This document shows positions 1 through 8,781 of a DNA stretch of 29,014 nucleotides, one piece after another. The notes below the pieces were generated by a model. That model was not told the origin of the DNA, did no database searches, and saw only the letters and a program-made list of their open reading frames with translations. Within the stretch, counting starts at the first letter, position 1; each line of letters opens with the position of its first letter. Source of the stretch: an uncultured Duganella sp. (GTDB lineage Bacteria; Pseudomonadota; Gammaproteobacteria; Burkholderiales; Burkholderiaceae). Both the position numbers and the translations under genes were made by a program. The stretch spans positions 1-29,014 of the forward strand of contig CAMLSG010000047.1 of NCBI GenBank assembly GCA_946482635.1, read 5' to 3'.

Positions 1-503
1 CCGTCGGCGGCACCGTGTCCGGCCTGTCCAACAGCGGCCTGAAGCTGCAAGTCAACGGCGGCGACATCGTCGAAGTACCGGCCGGCGCCACCAGCTTCAG
101 CTTCCCCAACGGCATCAGCTATGGCACCGAATACAAGGTCGAATTCGTGCAGCAGCCGGCGCACATGAAGTGCGACTTCCTGGGCGCCACCAATATCGGC
201 TCGGCCGGCCATACCACCAGCATCAACATCCAGATCAGCTGCGTCCAGAACAGCTATGCCGTCAGCGGCACCGTGGAAGGCCTGTCGGCGGACGGCCTGG
301 TGCTGGTCAACGGCAGCTCGAGCGGCAGCATTGCGGTCGCCAAGGGCGCCACCAGCTTCGTCTTGCCCAACCTGATCCCGGTCGGCACCGCCTACGGCAT
401 TTCCGTGCTGACCCAGCCCGCCCCCCTCAGCTGCACGGTCTTCAACGGCAGCGGCGTGATGGGCGACGAGCCGCGCAACAATGTGCGGGTGGTCTGCCAG
501 TGA
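1..503 (+). CDS. C-terminal part of an exported tandem-repeat (Ig-like) protein
   Basis: The reading frame is open from the first bases (frame beginning at position 3) to a TGA at 501-503, so the gene starts upstream of the window; the GTG at 15 is internal, not a start. About 166 residues are visible, made of two similar units of roughly 80 residues. Each begins with a V-G/S-GTV-x-GLS motif, then a strand-rich stretch with a GATSF(S/V)(F/L)PN motif, then TQP/QQP-x-x-x-x-C, and ends near V(V/I)xC. This pattern recurs in large Burkholderiales exported or lipoprotein-like proteins, where the units probably form beta-sandwich domains with one disulphide each. Serine-, glycine- and threonine-rich composition fits an extracytoplasmic protein. 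The N-terminus, signal peptide and any catalytic or propeller domain lie outside the window, so no specific function can be given. Confidence 0.7.
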   Translation, partial: VGGTVSGLSNSGLKLQVNGGDIVEVPAGATSFSFPNGISYGTEYKVEFVQQPAHMKCDFLGATNIGSAGHTTSINIQISCVQNSYAVSGTVEGLSADGLVLVNGSSSGSIAVAKGATSFVLPNLIPVGTAYGISVLTQPAPLSCTVFNGSGVMGDEPRNNVRVVCQ

Positions 504-608
504 TATAAGCGAGTGGAATGACTGGGATTCCAAAAATAAATTGGAACAATATGCCGCGACGCAGCATAATTACCCCTGTCTCCTCCACTTCTTAACAGAA
601 ATGGATTC

Positions 609-636
609 AGCCCGCTCCCTGAGCGGGCTTTTTTTT
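609..636 (+). terminator. Rho-independent terminator after the repeat protein
   Basis: A perfect 9-bp stem AGCCCGCTC (609-617) / GAGCGGGCT (621-629) with a 3-nt loop is followed by an unbroken run of eight T (629-636). It lies 105 bases after the stop of the repeat-protein gene and upstream of the next promoter, so it separates the two transcription units. Confidence 0.92.
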
Positions 637-670
637 GCCCCGTGGCAGCCGCCCCGCAGCCGGGCCAGTC

Positions 671-707
671 TTGATGGGCGCGGCCGTTGTAGGCTATAGT
701 CGCCTAC
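671..707 (+). promoter_or_regulatory. Probable sigma-70 promoter for the ligase/glycosyltransferase pair
   Basis: TTGATG (671-676) and TATAGT (695-700) are separated by 18 bases and lie about 40 bases before the ATG at 743. The -10 box sits inside a small palindrome, GTAGGC (689-694) / GCCTAC (702-707), which could be an operator or chance. Transcription would start near 707. Based on consensus match only. Confidence 0.5.
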
Positions 708-742
708 TGTTTCAAGAGCCACGCGGCAAAGCTGGAAAATTT

Positions 743-1963
743 ATGACATCAGACGGCTACCAGGGCCAAGCGGTAAAACTGCTGAATGCAACGCAAAAAG
801 CCTACGCGGTAGCGTTCTTCTTCCTTCCCCTTTCCAAGGCACTGCTGTTCATCGCACTGGCCATCGGCTTCATGCTGTTTGTCGCCGGCGGCGGCTTTAC
901 CAGGGCGCTGCGCGCCTGGCGCAGCCTGCCCTGGGTCTGGCCGGCCGCCATGCTGGCCGCCTTGCCGGCCCTGTCGCTGCTGATCCACCCCGCCAGCAGC
1001 AAGCTGGTGATCCATTCCGAAGCCAGCTACTACTGGCTGATCGCGCTCATGGTGTTCCTGGCCGCCAGCCAGCTGCCCATCCTGCCCTGGTTGCGGGCGC
1101 TGCTGGCCGGGATCCTGGTCGGCTTCCTGTATGCCCAGCTGCCCTACAAAGGCTGGTGGCCGCTCGACCCGCCGTCCCTGATCGCCAACTACATCCTGTA
1201 TTCCCAGTTCCTGGCCATCGGCGTGGTCCTGCTGTCGATTCTTTACAAATATGAAACCAGCAAGGGCATGCGGGCCGCGTACGCGGCCGGCATGGCCCTG
1301 TTCTTCTTTGGCCTGACCTCGGGCATGGGACGGACCGGGATGTGGGTGGTGCTGGTTTTGTTGCCTTTTATCATCACCAACCTGTTCGCCCGCCAGCACC
1401 GCGGCAAGGCTGCCCTGCTGTGCGTGCTGGCCAGCGTGGCGCTGCTGATGGCGCCGACGGTGCAAAAAAGGATCCACGACGCGGCCAGCGATATGCAGCT
1501 GCTGCAGCAAAACGTCACGCAAACCTCGCTCGGCTATCGCCTGGAAATGTGGAAGACGGCCTGGGGCGTGTTCCGTGCCCATCCGCTGCTGGGCGGCGGC
1601 GCCGCCGGTTTCGAGGCCGCCTGGTCCAGCCAGCCGCGCGGCGACGAAGCCAAGGCCTTCGTCGAGCCACATAACGCCTTCCTGTTCTACGCCTCGTTTT
1701 ACGGCATCTTTGGCCTGCTGGCCTTGCTCTGGCTGTATGCCGCCCTGCTGCTGACCGGCTGGCGCCAGCGCCAGCGCTTCGAAGGGCGCATCGTGTTTGC
1801 CTTCGCCCTGGTGCTGGTCTTGTGCAGCTTTACCAACACCGTCTTCATGGGCTCGGTGAGCCGCGCCTGGGTGATGCTGTTCCTGGGCCTGCAAGGCGCC
1901 CTGCTGTACCACGCCCCGGCGCCGCTGCGCGCGGCCGGCACGGTGAAGGCGAGCACCGCATGA
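743..1963 (+). CDS. O-antigen ligase / Wzy_C family membrane protein
   Basis: The product (406 aa from the ATG at 743; a longer frame opens at 635, but that start would lie inside the terminator and upstream of the predicted promoter) is a polytopic inner-membrane protein with about ten hydrophobic segments. A large periplasmic loop carries the family signature: RLEMWKTAW, then HPLLGGGAAGFEAAW, then a PHNAFLFYASFYG motif (roughly residues 270-335). The PHN histidine/asparagine and the upstream arginines are typical of WaaL O-antigen ligases and Wzy-type polymerases, which join or polymerise undecaprenyl-linked glycans on the periplasmic side. The stop overlaps the start of the next gene by four bases (ATGA), so it is translationally coupled to a glycosyltransferase; together they suggest LPS or exopolysaccharide assembly. 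Ligase and polymerase cannot be told apart from sequence alone. Confidence 0.85.
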   Translation: MTSDGYQGQAVKLLNATQKAYAVAFFFLPLSKALLFIALAIGFMLFVAGGGFTRALRAWRSLPWVWPAAMLAALPALSLLIHPASSKLVIHSEASYYWLIALMVFLAASQLPILPWLRALLAGILVGFLYAQLPYKGWWPLDPPSLIANYILYSQFLAIGVVLLSILYKYETSKGMRAAYAAGMALFFFGLTSGMGRTGMWVVLVLLPFIITNLFARQHRGKAALLCVLASVALLMAPTVQKRIHDAASDMQLLQQNVTQTSLGYRLEMWKTAWGVFRAHPLLGGGAAGFEAAWSSQPRGDEAKAFVEPHNAFLFYASFYGIFGLLALLWLYAALLLTGWRQRQRFEGRIVFAFALVLVLCSFTNTVFMGSVSRAWVMLFLGLQGALLYHAPAPLRAAGTVKASTA

Positions 1964-3054
1964 AGCAAGACACCTTGAAGCTGCTGTTCATCTGCCCGAC
2001 CGTTGCCGGCTATATCGGCGGCACGGAAACCGTGGTCAGCCAGTTTTGCCAGCGCCTGCAACACCAGGCGCAGATTACGCTGCTCAGCGGCGAACCCGGC
2101 CCGGGCCGCACACGGCTGATCGACATCGACGGCATCACGCTGCGCACCTTGCCGTTTGCCGCGCGCGACTCGCGCCTGAACCGCGTGCTCAGCAAGCTCC
2201 TGATGACCAGCCCGTTCAAGATCGAGAGCCGCAGCTTTTTCCGCTCGCTGCAGCGCAGCGGCATCGACCTGGCGCAGTACGACCGCATCGTGACGTTTTA
2301 TGAAGCCGATGCCTACCTGCTGGCCAAGCGCTACCCCGCGCTGCGCGGCCGTTGCCGGCACTTCCTGCCGGGCGTCTCGATGCGCGGCTTCTTCCGCCAG
2401 GTGCCGGCCGGCGACGTCTTTTATCTCGGCTACCGTGCGGCGGAGAAAACCCGGCGCAAATGGGGCCTGGAGATCAGGTCGCTGCCGCTGGGCGTGGACG
2501 AGCGTTTTTTCCCGCCCAGCCCGCCGCCCTATCCGGCTGCCAAACGCCTGCTGTATATCGGCCGCCTCGACGGCAGCAAGAACGTCGACTGGCTGGCCGA
2601 TTTCTTCATGCACAGCAGCCTGCCGCAGCAAGGCTACCACCTCGACATCGTGGGCGACGGCCCGCTGCTGGCCGGCTTGCTGGCCAAGCATGGCCAGTCG
2701 CCCAGCATCACGTTCCACGGCCGGCAAGGCCAGGCGGAAGTCATCGGCCTGTTGCGCCAGGCCTTCCTGCTGCTGCACCCGACCGACCTGGAGAGTTTCG
2801 GCCTGACCATCCTGGAAGGCATGGCAGCCGGGATTCCGGTCCTGACCCACGAGCTCGACAGCATCAAGGTCTGGGCCAAGGATTACCCGCGCTACCCGGC
2901 GCGCCTCGATGCGGCGGCCTGGAGCCGCGCGATCCTGCAATTCGAGCAGCCCGCCTACTGGCGCGAAGTCAGCGCCGCCAGCCTCGACCACGCCAAAACC
3001 TTCACCTGGCAGCGCGTGGCCGACCAGGTGCTGGAACTCATCGCCAGCAGATAA
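1960..3054 (+). CDS. Glycosyltransferase family 4 protein
   Basis: A 364-aa GT-B fold glycosyltransferase, expected to be cytosolic or peripherally membrane-bound and to move a sugar from a nucleotide donor to a glycan acceptor. The N-terminus has the acceptor-domain glycine motif (CPTVAGYIGGTETVV, about residues 11-25). The C-terminal half has the LLYIGRLDGSKNV strand-turn and the EX7E donor-binding motif in LESFGLTILEGMAAG (about residues 280-294), diagnostic for GT4/GT1-type retaining enzymes. The ATG at 1960 overlaps the upstream TGA (ATGA), which fixes the start even though the frame is open to 1822. Pairing with the O-antigen ligase-like gene points to surface polysaccharide. Sugar specificity cannot be read. 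It ends just before a long inverted repeat that probably terminates transcription. Confidence 0.88.
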   Translation: MKQDTLKLLFICPTVAGYIGGTETVVSQFCQRLQHQAQITLLSGEPGPGRTRLIDIDGITLRTLPFAARDSRLNRVLSKLLMTSPFKIESRSFFRSLQRSGIDLAQYDRIVTFYEADAYLLAKRYPALRGRCRHFLPGVSMRGFFRQVPAGDVFYLGYRAAEKTRRKWGLEIRSLPLGVDERFFPPSPPPYPAAKRLLYIGRLDGSKNVDWLADFFMHSSLPQQGYHLDIVGDGPLLAGLLAKHGQSPSITFHGRQGQAEVIGLLRQAFLLLHPTDLESFGLTILEGMAAGIPVLTHELDSIKVWAKDYPRYPARLDAAAWSRAILQFEQPAYWREVSAASLDHAKTFTWQRVADQVLELIASR

Positions 3055-3130
3055 AAAGTCGGGGTCAGGTCTGGCAATCGGACATTTTCGCAAGCGAAAA
3101 TGTCCGATTGCCAGACCTGACCCCGACTTT
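3055..3130. repeat. Perfect 36-bp-arm inverted repeat, probable dispersed repeat / bidirectional terminator
   Basis: Left arm 3055-3090 and right arm 3095-3130 are exact reverse complements, with a CAAG loop at 3091-3094. The arms start AAAGTCGGGGTCAGG and run through TCTGGCAATCGGACA to TTTTCG. It fills almost the entire gap between the convergent glycosyltransferase and rsmA genes. Read on the minus strand the stem runs into TTTTT, so it could end the lptD-surA-pdxA-rsmA message; on the plus strand it ends in TTT. The GGGGTCAGG core resembles repeats I associate with REP/RAYT-type dispersed elements in betaproteobacteria, but copy number cannot be judged from one window. No transposase lies nearby. 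Confidence 0.85.
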
Positions 3131-3133
3131 CAA

Positions 3134-3904
3134 TTAGACAGGCAGGTTGGCCAGGGCCACGTAGGCTTCCACCGGCACGGCTTCCGGCCGGTCTTGCGGG
3201 TTGATGCCGGCCGCCACCAGCTGCTCCTCGGTGAACATGCCGGCCACGCAGTTGCGGATCACCTTGCGCCGCTGCGAGAAGGCTTTCTGCACCACCGCTT
3301 CCAGCCGCGCCGGGTCGCAGGCCAGCGGCTGCTCGATCGGGATCATGCGCACGATGGCCGAATCGACTTTCGGCGGCGGGTCGAAGGCGTCCGGCGGCAC
3401 GATGAACAGCATGGCCATGCGGTAGCGCCATTGCAGCATCACCGACAGCCGGCTGTAGGCCTTGGTGCCGGGTTCGGCCACCATGCGCTCCACCACTTCC
3501 TTTTGCAGCATGAAATGCTGGTCCTGCACGATCGGCGCGAATTCGGCCAGGTGGAACAGCAGCGGCGAGGAGATGTTGTACGGCAGGTTGCCCACCACGC
3601 GCAGCTTCTTCCCTTCCGGCAGCGGGATGTAGCCGAAGTCGAACTTCAGCGCGTCGCCGGCATGGATGGTCAGCTTTTCGCGCGGGTAGCGCTTTTCCAG
3701 GCGCGCCACCAGGTCGCGGTCCAGTTCCACCACGTGCATGTGCGGCAGGGACTTGAGCAGCAGGTCGGTCATGGCGGCCAGGCCGGGGCCGATTTCCACC
3801 ATGGTGTCGCCGGCGGCCGGCGCGATCGAGTCGATGATGTCGCCCAGGACGCGGTCGTCCTGCAGGAAGTTCTGGCCGAAGCGTTTGCGGGCTATGTGTT
3901 TCAT
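3134..3904 (-). CDS. rsmA: 16S rRNA (adenine1518-N6/adenine1519-N6)-dimethyltransferase
   Basis: RsmA (KsgA) dimethylates two adjacent adenines in the 3' hairpin of 16S rRNA using S-adenosylmethionine, a late 30S maturation step. The 256-aa product has normal family length. It opens with [11 protein letters not shown], has SAM motif [13 protein letters not shown] (about residues 37-48), an acidic DALKFDF segment, and the catalytic NLPYN motif (about residues 108-112). The C-terminus has the QRRKVIRNC segment typical of the rRNA-binding domain. ATG at 3904 follows pdxA by 15 bases. It is the last gene of lptD-surA-pdxA-rsmA, the same order as in many beta- and gammaproteobacteria. Confidence 0.97.
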   Translation of the reverse strand: MKHIARKRFGQNFLQDDRVLGDIIDSIAPAAGDTMVEIGPGLAAMTDLLLKSLPHMHVVELDRDLVARLEKRYPREKLTIHAGDALKFDFGYIPLPEGKKLRVVGNLPYNISSPLLFHLAEFAPIVQDQHFMLQKEVVERMVAEPGTKAYSRLSVMLQWRYRMAMLFIVPPDAFDPPPKVDSAIVRMIPIEQPLACDPARLEAVVQKAFSQRRKVIRNCVAGMFTEEQLVAAGINPQDRPEAVPVEAYVALANLPV

Positions 3905-3919
3905 GGTTGTTCTTTCTGC

Positions 3920-4990
3920 TTATTGGCTGGACTGCGCCATCTGCAGCGCCGCCTCGAGGGCGGCCTGCATGCTGGAGCAGTCGGCGCGGCCGATGCCTTG
4001 CGCTGCCAGGTCGAGCGCGGTGCCGTGGTCGACCGAGGTGCGGATCAGCGGCAGGCCGAGCGTGATGTTGATGCCGTGGCCGAAGGTGGCGTATTTCAGC
4101 ACCGGCAGGCCCTGGTCGTGGTACATGGCCAGCACGCAGTCGGCGTCCTGCAGGTACTTCGGCTGGAACAGGGTGTCGGCCGGGTACGGGCCGCGGGCGT
4201 CGATGCCGCGCGCGCGCGCCGCTTCCAGCGCCGGCGCGATGGTGTCGATTTCCTCCCGCCCCAGGTAGCCGTTTTCGCCGGCGTGCGGGTTCAGGCCCGC
4301 CACCAGGATGCGCGGCGCGGCGATGCCGAACTTGCCGCGCAGGTCGGCGTGGAGGATATCCAGGGTCTGCGCCAGGCTCTCCTGCGTGATGGCGGCGCTG
4401 ACGTCTTTCAGCGGCAGGTGGGTGGTGGCCAGCGCAACGCGCAGCTGCGCCAGTTCGCCGCCGTGCGGCTGGCCGGCCAGCATCATCACCACGCGCGCGG
4501 TGCCGGTCTGCTCGGCAAAGTATTCGGTGTGGCCGGAAAACGGCACGCCGGCATCGTTGATGGTCGATTTCTGCACCGGCGCGGTGGCTACTGCTTCGAA
4601 CCAGCCGGCGTTGATGCCTTCGATGGCGGCGTCCAGCGTGGAGAGCACGTAGCGGCCGTTTTCCTTGTCCAGCACGCCCGGCTGCACATGGGCGCCCAGC
4701 GGGATGTCCAATGCGCACAGGCGGTCGGCGCCGAAGTGCGGCAGGCCGGCATTGCGCGCCGCCATGGTGGTGACGGCGCTGATGCGGATTCCGGGGTCGA
4801 TGGCCGAGGCGGTCATGGCCAGGAAGGCGGCGTCGCCCACCAGCACCGCGTTGACCTGGTGCCGCATGGCCCAGGCCGCGCGGATGGCGATTTCCGGCCC
4901 GATGCCGGCCGGCTCGCCGGTGGTGATGGCAATCACCGGACGAACCCCGGGGCGCACACCCGGGCGCCGTGCTTGCAGGTTGGCGCTCAT
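3920..4990 (-). CDS. pdxA: 4-hydroxythreonine-4-phosphate dehydrogenase
   Basis: PdxA oxidises 4-phosphohydroxy-L-threonine with NAD(P)+ in the DXP-dependent pyridoxal 5'-phosphate pathway; the product is then condensed by PdxJ. The 356-aa protein carries the family motifs in order: [11 protein letters not shown] near residue 24, [11 protein letters not shown] and FSGHTEYFA in the middle, [10 protein letters not shown], and [15 protein letters not shown] with the metal-binding histidine near the C-terminus. The N-terminus has a short duplicated RPGV-RPGV sequence before the core, so the exact start is not certain. The ATG at 4990 is 16 bases downstream of the surA stop. The gene is cytosolic and cotranscribed with outer-membrane biogenesis genes, a conserved but functionally unrelated arrangement. 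Confidence 0.96.
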   Translation of the reverse strand: MSANLQARRPGVRPGVRPVIAITTGEPAGIGPEIAIRAAWAMRHQVNAVLVGDAAFLAMTASAIDPGIRISAVTTMAARNAGLPHFGADRLCALDIPLGAHVQPGVLDKENGRYVLSTLDAAIEGINAGWFEAVATAPVQKSTINDAGVPFSGHTEYFAEQTGTARVVMMLAGQPHGGELAQLRVALATTHLPLKDVSAAITQESLAQTLDILHADLRGKFGIAAPRILVAGLNPHAGENGYLGREEIDTIAPALEAARARGIDARGPYPADTLFQPKYLQDADCVLAMYHDQGLPVLKYATFGHGINITLGLPLIRTSVDHGTALDLAAQGIGRADCSSMQAALEAALQMAQSSQ

Positions 4991-5006
4991 GGTGTGCCCG
5001 TCCTGC

Positions 5007-6422
5007 TTACTTCAGCGACTCGTCGCGGAATTCGACGTAGGCGCGGTCGCGCACCTGGCGCTGCCAGTCTTCCACCGCTTCCACCAGCTTGCGCTCGCGC
5101 AGGGCGTTGCGGGCGGCTGCGCGCTGCTTCTCTTTCGAGACGTCGTCGGATTTGCGCTCGATCACTTCGATCAGGTGGTAGCCGAAGGAGGTTTCCACCG
5201 GTTCGGACACCTGGCCCACCTTCAGGCCGTTCATGGCCTGCTCGAATTCGGGCACGGTGTCGCCCGGGTACAGCCAGCCCATGTCGCCGCCCTTGTTGGC
5301 GCTGCTGTCGTTGGAGAACAGGCGCGCCAGTTCCTCGAACTTGGCGGCCTTGTTGTCCAGGCGCTCTTTCAGTTCCAGCAGCTTGCGCTTGGCGTCGGCC
5401 GCGCTCATGGTCGGCGTCACCTTCAGCAGGATGTGGCGGGCGTGGGTCTGCTGCACGGTTTCCTGCGCGGCCGAATCGGCCATGCTGCGCTTGTCGACCA
5501 GCTTCAGGATGTGGAAGCCGGCCGCGCTCTTGATGATCGGGGTGTTCTGGCCCGGCTTCAGCTTGTTGAGCGCCTCGGCGAAGATCGGCGGCAGCGCGCC
5601 GCCCGGGCGCCAGCCCACGGCGCCGCCTTGCAGCGCGTCGGAAGCGTCGGAATAGGTGGCGGCCATCTTGGCAAAGTCGGCGCCGGTGCGCAGCTGGCGC
5701 AGCACTTCCTCGGCGCGCTTCTGGCGCTGGCCGATCACGTCCGGCGAAGCGTTTTCCGGGATGCGCACCATGATCTGCGAGATATTCAGTTCGAACTGCT
5801 CGGACGCCGCCGCTTTTTCGGCAGCGATGAAGTTGTCCACTTCCGCCTCGCCGATGGTGATCTTGTTGTCGACCTCATACTCGCGCAGGCGCTGCATGAT
5901 GATCTCTTCGCGGATCTCTTCGCGGAAGGAAGCGAAGGTGGTGCCTTCCTTTTCCATCTGGTTGCGCAGCTGCTGCACCGTCATCTTCTGCTGCTCGGCG
6001 ATGCGGCCGATGGCGCGGTCGAGCATATTGTCGTCCACCCGCACGCCCATTTCCTTGGCCAGCTGCAGCTGGGCGCGTTCCACGATCATGCGCTCGAGCA
6101 CCTGCTTGCGCAGTTCCGCCGCATCGGGCAAGGCCAGCTTCTGCTGCTGCATGCGCTGCACGATGGTGGTCACGCGTTCATTCAGTTCGCGCTGGGTGAT
6201 CACTTCATCGTTGACGATGACGGCGATGGCGTCGATCGGCGCGTTGGCCGACTGGCCCGGCGGCGTGAAGCCCTTCGATGGCGCCGCCTTGGCAGCGGCG
6301 GCCGGTGTGGCCGGCACCGCCGGCTTGGCAGGCTTGGCGTCTTGCGCCAGGGCCGGGACGGCAAGGGAAGCACACAGCAGGGCAGCAGCTAATTTGATCG
6401 GGTGCATATCTGAAACGCTCAT
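5007..6422 (-). CDS. surA: Periplasmic chaperone / peptidyl-prolyl cis-trans isomerase SurA
   Basis: SurA escorts unfolded outer-membrane proteins, including LptD, through the periplasm to the BAM complex. The product is up to 471 aa. An alternative ATG at 6407 would give [18 protein letters not shown], a cleaner signal peptide ending near ALAQ; neither start has a strong ribosome-binding site. Behind an Ala/Pro-rich linker come the SurA N-domain (about residues 60-200) with the [14 protein letters not shown] motif, then two parvulin (PpiC) domains at about 210-320 and 340-440. The second has the strongest parvulin signature (HARHILLK, then [17 protein letters not shown], then FGYHLIEV). It begins 26 bases after lptD ends; joint transcription makes biological sense since LptD is a SurA client. 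Confidence 0.96.
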   Translation of the reverse strand: MSVSDMHPIKLAAALLCASLAVPALAQDAKPAKPAVPATPAAAAKAAPSKGFTPPGQSANAPIDAIAVIVNDEVITQRELNERVTTIVQRMQQQKLALPDAAELRKQVLERMIVERAQLQLAKEMGVRVDDNMLDRAIGRIAEQQKMTVQQLRNQMEKEGTTFASFREEIREEIIMQRLREYEVDNKITIGEAEVDNFIAAEKAAASEQFELNISQIMVRIPENASPDVIGQRQKRAEEVLRQLRTGADFAKMAATYSDASDALQGGAVGWRPGGALPPIFAEALNKLKPGQNTPIIKSAAGFHILKLVDKRSMADSAAQETVQQTHARHILLKVTPTMSAADAKRKLLELKERLDNKAAKFEELARLFSNDSSANKGGDMGWLYPGDTVPEFEQAMNGLKVGQVSEPVETSFGYHLIEVIERKSDDVSKEKQRAAARNALRERKLVEAVEDWQRQVRDRAYVEFRDESLK

Positions 6423-6448
6423 GTATCAGTGTTGAGGAAATCGAAAGC

Positions 6449-8683
6449 TTAACGGCCTTCATTGACGCGGCGATAGCCAGGGATGCTGTTTTTCAGCACC
6501 TCCAGCGGGTTGCCGAAACCGAGCTTGGACAGGCCGTTCAACTCCAGCTGGAAGAAGAACTGGGTCGAGGTCTTCTTGGCGGTGGTGACGAAGCGCTGCG
6601 CGCCCATGCGGAATACCCAGCAATCGCAGTTGTATTCCAGCCCCACCACGCTTTCCAGCATCTTGTGCTCGCGCAGCGAGTACGACACGCGGCCCACGCC
6701 GAACCACTTGTCCGAGATCGGCCACTGGGTCGACAGGTCGGCATTCTTGAAGCTGTCGCGCACGTAGCGGTAGCCGGCGTTGATCACCTTGTAGGTGCCC
6801 GGCGTGTACTGCAGCGACATATTCGAGGTGGTGACCTTGCTGGTGCTCGGGTTGTACTGCACCAGGCTGTCGATGCCCCAGGAATTGGAGATGCGGCCGG
6901 TGGCGGCCAGCAGCATGTCGGAACGGGTGCTGTTGACCGGCGTGGAATTGTCGATCTGCACGCGCTGGTCGGCAAAGTAGAAGCGCTGGCCGAAAGCCAG
7001 GCGCAGGCGCTCAGCGCCGCTGCTTTCCAGGAAGCGCGACACCACGGCCGCCGTCACCTGGTTGGCGTCGCCGATGCGGTCGGAGCCGACGAAACGGTTC
7101 TCGCTGAAGATCTGCGAGAAGTTGAAGGTGGCCGGCGCCGTGTCGAAGTTCGGGAATTCGTCCTGCTTGCGGTACGGCGTGTAGACGTAGAACAGGCGCG
7201 GCTCCAGGGTCTGGGTCAGCTTCTTGCCCGCGAACTTGGTGTCGCGCTCGAACACCAGGCCCGAATCGAGCGAGAAGGTCGGCACGGCGCGCTGCAGCGA
7301 GCGCGATGGGTCGCTGCCGAAGGCATCAAGCTGGTAGGCGCTGGCGTTCAGCATCACTTTCGGCGTCACGAAATAGGATGCGCCGATGATCGGGTAGCTC
7401 AATTGCGGCACCGCCACCAGGCGGTTGCCCTTGATCAGGTCCGGATGCCAGAAGCGGGTCAATTCGGAATCGAACTGCCAGTCGAAGCCGCCCACGTCGT
7501 AGTTCGCCGCGTGCAGGTTGATGGCCGGCAGGCGGTCGTAAGGACGCGACACGAACAGGTTAGGGTCCGCGGGATAGCCAGGATCCTGCAGCACGTGGTA
7601 CTTCTGGGCGCGCGCGGTCAGGCTCCAGAATTCGCCGCTGTAATCGGTGCGCAGCTCCTTGAGCAGCTGGCGCTCGGACGACGAGGCCACGGTCTTGGAA
7701 AAGTCGCTCGGGTAGTTGTTGTCCGACGCGGCGCGCATATTCCAGCCGTAGGTCCAGTCCTCGCTCAGGTGCTGCGTGTGCACCGTGTGCAGCTGCCAGC
7801 GGTCGCGGTTGGCTTCCTTGTCGTTCGGCAGGTACTCGAGCAGGGTCCTGCCCTCGTAGTAGTTGCCGGCATCGGTTTCGCCGATGTAGCGGGCCACGCC
7901 GCCCAGCTGCATGCCGCGGCGCGCAATATAGCGCGGGTACAGCGTCAGGTCGCGGTTGGGCGCGATATTGAAGTAATACGGCACCACCAGTTCGGCCCCG
8001 CCGCGCGAGGAGTAGGACGGGGTCGGCGGCAGCCAGCCGGAGCGGCGCGCGCCCGACAGCGAGAACGACATGGCGGGCGTGCCCAGGATCGGCACGTCCT
8101 TGAAATAGATCAGGGTGGCGCCGGCGGTGCCGACGTCGCGGCCCTGGTCCAGGTTGAGCGAGCGCGCCTTCACGTACCAGTCCGGGTTGGGTCCCTGGCA
8201 GGTGCTGTAGGTGCCGTCGACCACCTGGGCTTCATCGTCGTTCAGGAAGTTGATGCGCTGCGCCTTGCCCTGGGCATTGTTGGTTTCCAGCTGGTAGGTC
8301 GGCTGCAGCGCATAGCCGCGCGCCGTTTCCAGGTTCAGCTTCAGTTCATCGGCGGTGTAATAGTCGCCGAAGCGCCACAGGCGCACATTGCCCTTGGCCT
8401 CGAGTTCCTGCTCCACCTGCTGGAAGCTGGCCGCATCGGCGGTCACGCGCGTCTTGTCGTGCACCACTTCCACGTCGCGCAGCAGGCGCAGGTCGCGCTC
8501 CGGGCGGCCGGACATGTCCTCGGCGCGCACGGTGGTCGGGGCATTCTTGTCTTCCACGTGCGGCGGGCGCTTGGCCGCGGGATGCGACTGTGCATGGGCG
8601 GACATCGCCGTGGTGGCGGCGGCAATGGCGGTCAAGGCGAACGCCCAGCGCTTTGGGTTGGGGGGTGCCAGGAACCGGGTCAT
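6449..8683 (-). CDS. lptD: LPS-assembly protein LptD
   Basis: LptD is the outer-membrane beta-barrel that, with LptE, inserts lipopolysaccharide into the outer leaflet. The 744-aa product has a signal peptide (about 1-32, ending SAHAQ), a periplasmic OstA/beta-jellyroll domain (about 50-190) and a large C-terminal barrel from about 200. Conserved landmarks are TYSTCQGPNPDWY near 160, RRSGWLPPTPSYSSRGG near 220 and EYNCDCWVFRMG near 686. Only three cysteines are present (162, 686 and 688); the N-terminal cysteine of the E. coli protein is missing and the C-terminal pair is Cys-Asp-Cys instead of Cys-Cys, so only one of the two alternative inter-domain disulphides can form. It leads the lptD-surA-pdxA-rsmA operon and is divergent from amgK-murU. 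Confidence 0.97.
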   Translation of the reverse strand: MTRFLAPPNPKRWAFALTAIAAATTAMSAHAQSHPAAKRPPHVEDKNAPTTVRAEDMSGRPERDLRLLRDVEVVHDKTRVTADAASFQQVEQELEAKGNVRLWRFGDYYTADELKLNLETARGYALQPTYQLETNNAQGKAQRINFLNDDEAQVVDGTYSTCQGPNPDWYVKARSLNLDQGRDVGTAGATLIYFKDVPILGTPAMSFSLSGARRSGWLPPTPSYSSRGGAELVVPYYFNIAPNRDLTLYPRYIARRGMQLGGVARYIGETDAGNYYEGRTLLEYLPNDKEANRDRWQLHTVHTQHLSEDWTYGWNMRAASDNNYPSDFSKTVASSSERQLLKELRTDYSGEFWSLTARAQKYHVLQDPGYPADPNLFVSRPYDRLPAINLHAANYDVGGFDWQFDSELTRFWHPDLIKGNRLVAVPQLSYPIIGASYFVTPKVMLNASAYQLDAFGSDPSRSLQRAVPTFSLDSGLVFERDTKFAGKKLTQTLEPRLFYVYTPYRKQDEFPNFDTAPATFNFSQIFSENRFVGSDRIGDANQVTAAVVSRFLESSGAERLRLAFGQRFYFADQRVQIDNSTPVNSTRSDMLLAATGRISNSWGIDSLVQYNPSTSKVTTSNMSLQYTPGTYKVINAGYRYVRDSFKNADLSTQWPISDKWFGVGRVSYSLREHKMLESVVGLEYNCDCWVFRMGAQRFVTTAKKTSTQFFFQLELNGLSKLGFGNPLEVLKNSIPGYRRVNEGR

Positions 8684-8734
8684 GGGTGGGACGCGTGAAA
8701 CACCATAAAGGCGATTTTTTAATGTGAATCCCTT

Positions 8735-8740
8735 ATTATA
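8735..8740 (-). promoter_or_regulatory. Candidate -10 box of the lptD operon
   Basis: The minus strand reads CATATAATAAGG here, a perfect TATAAT placed 51 bases before the lptD ATG in a short AT-rich patch between two GC-rich divergent genes. No good -35 hexamer lies at 16-18 bases, so an activator or an alternative element may be used. The same AT-rich patch presumably also contains the promoter of the plus-strand amgK gene (TATTAT at 8734-8739). Confidence 0.45.
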
Positions 8741-8781
8741 TGGGAATCTTTACCACTGACTGGATTTCGCAGGCTGCTTTA

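Noticed and set aside
540..600. Possible 3' end of a tRNA or tmRNA (CCCCTGTCTCCTCCA) as an attachment site
   Set aside because: No matching T-arm, acceptor 5' half or anticodon arm can be folded, and no integrase or island follows.
749..1912. Long minus-strand open frame opposite the O-antigen ligase-like gene
   Set aside because: Its product is a low-complexity Gln/Gly/Ala/His-rich sequence typical of the antisense of a GC-rich gene; the plus strand has clear family motifs.
2909..5533. Very long plus-strand open frame across the inverted repeat, rsmA and pdxA
   Set aside because: It reads through the palindrome and is the complement of two well-supported genes; the sequence is Arg/Gln/Gly-rich without domains.
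8684..8781. Palindrome GAATCCC/GGGAATC around the lptD/amgK -10 boxes
   Set aside because: On inspection the arms are not true complements (only four bases pair), so it is not a convincing operator.
8740..8781. Upstream ATG at 8740 as the amgK start
   Set aside because: The extra 14 residues are not typical of the family and would lie over the promoter patch; ATG 8782 gives the expected N-terminus.
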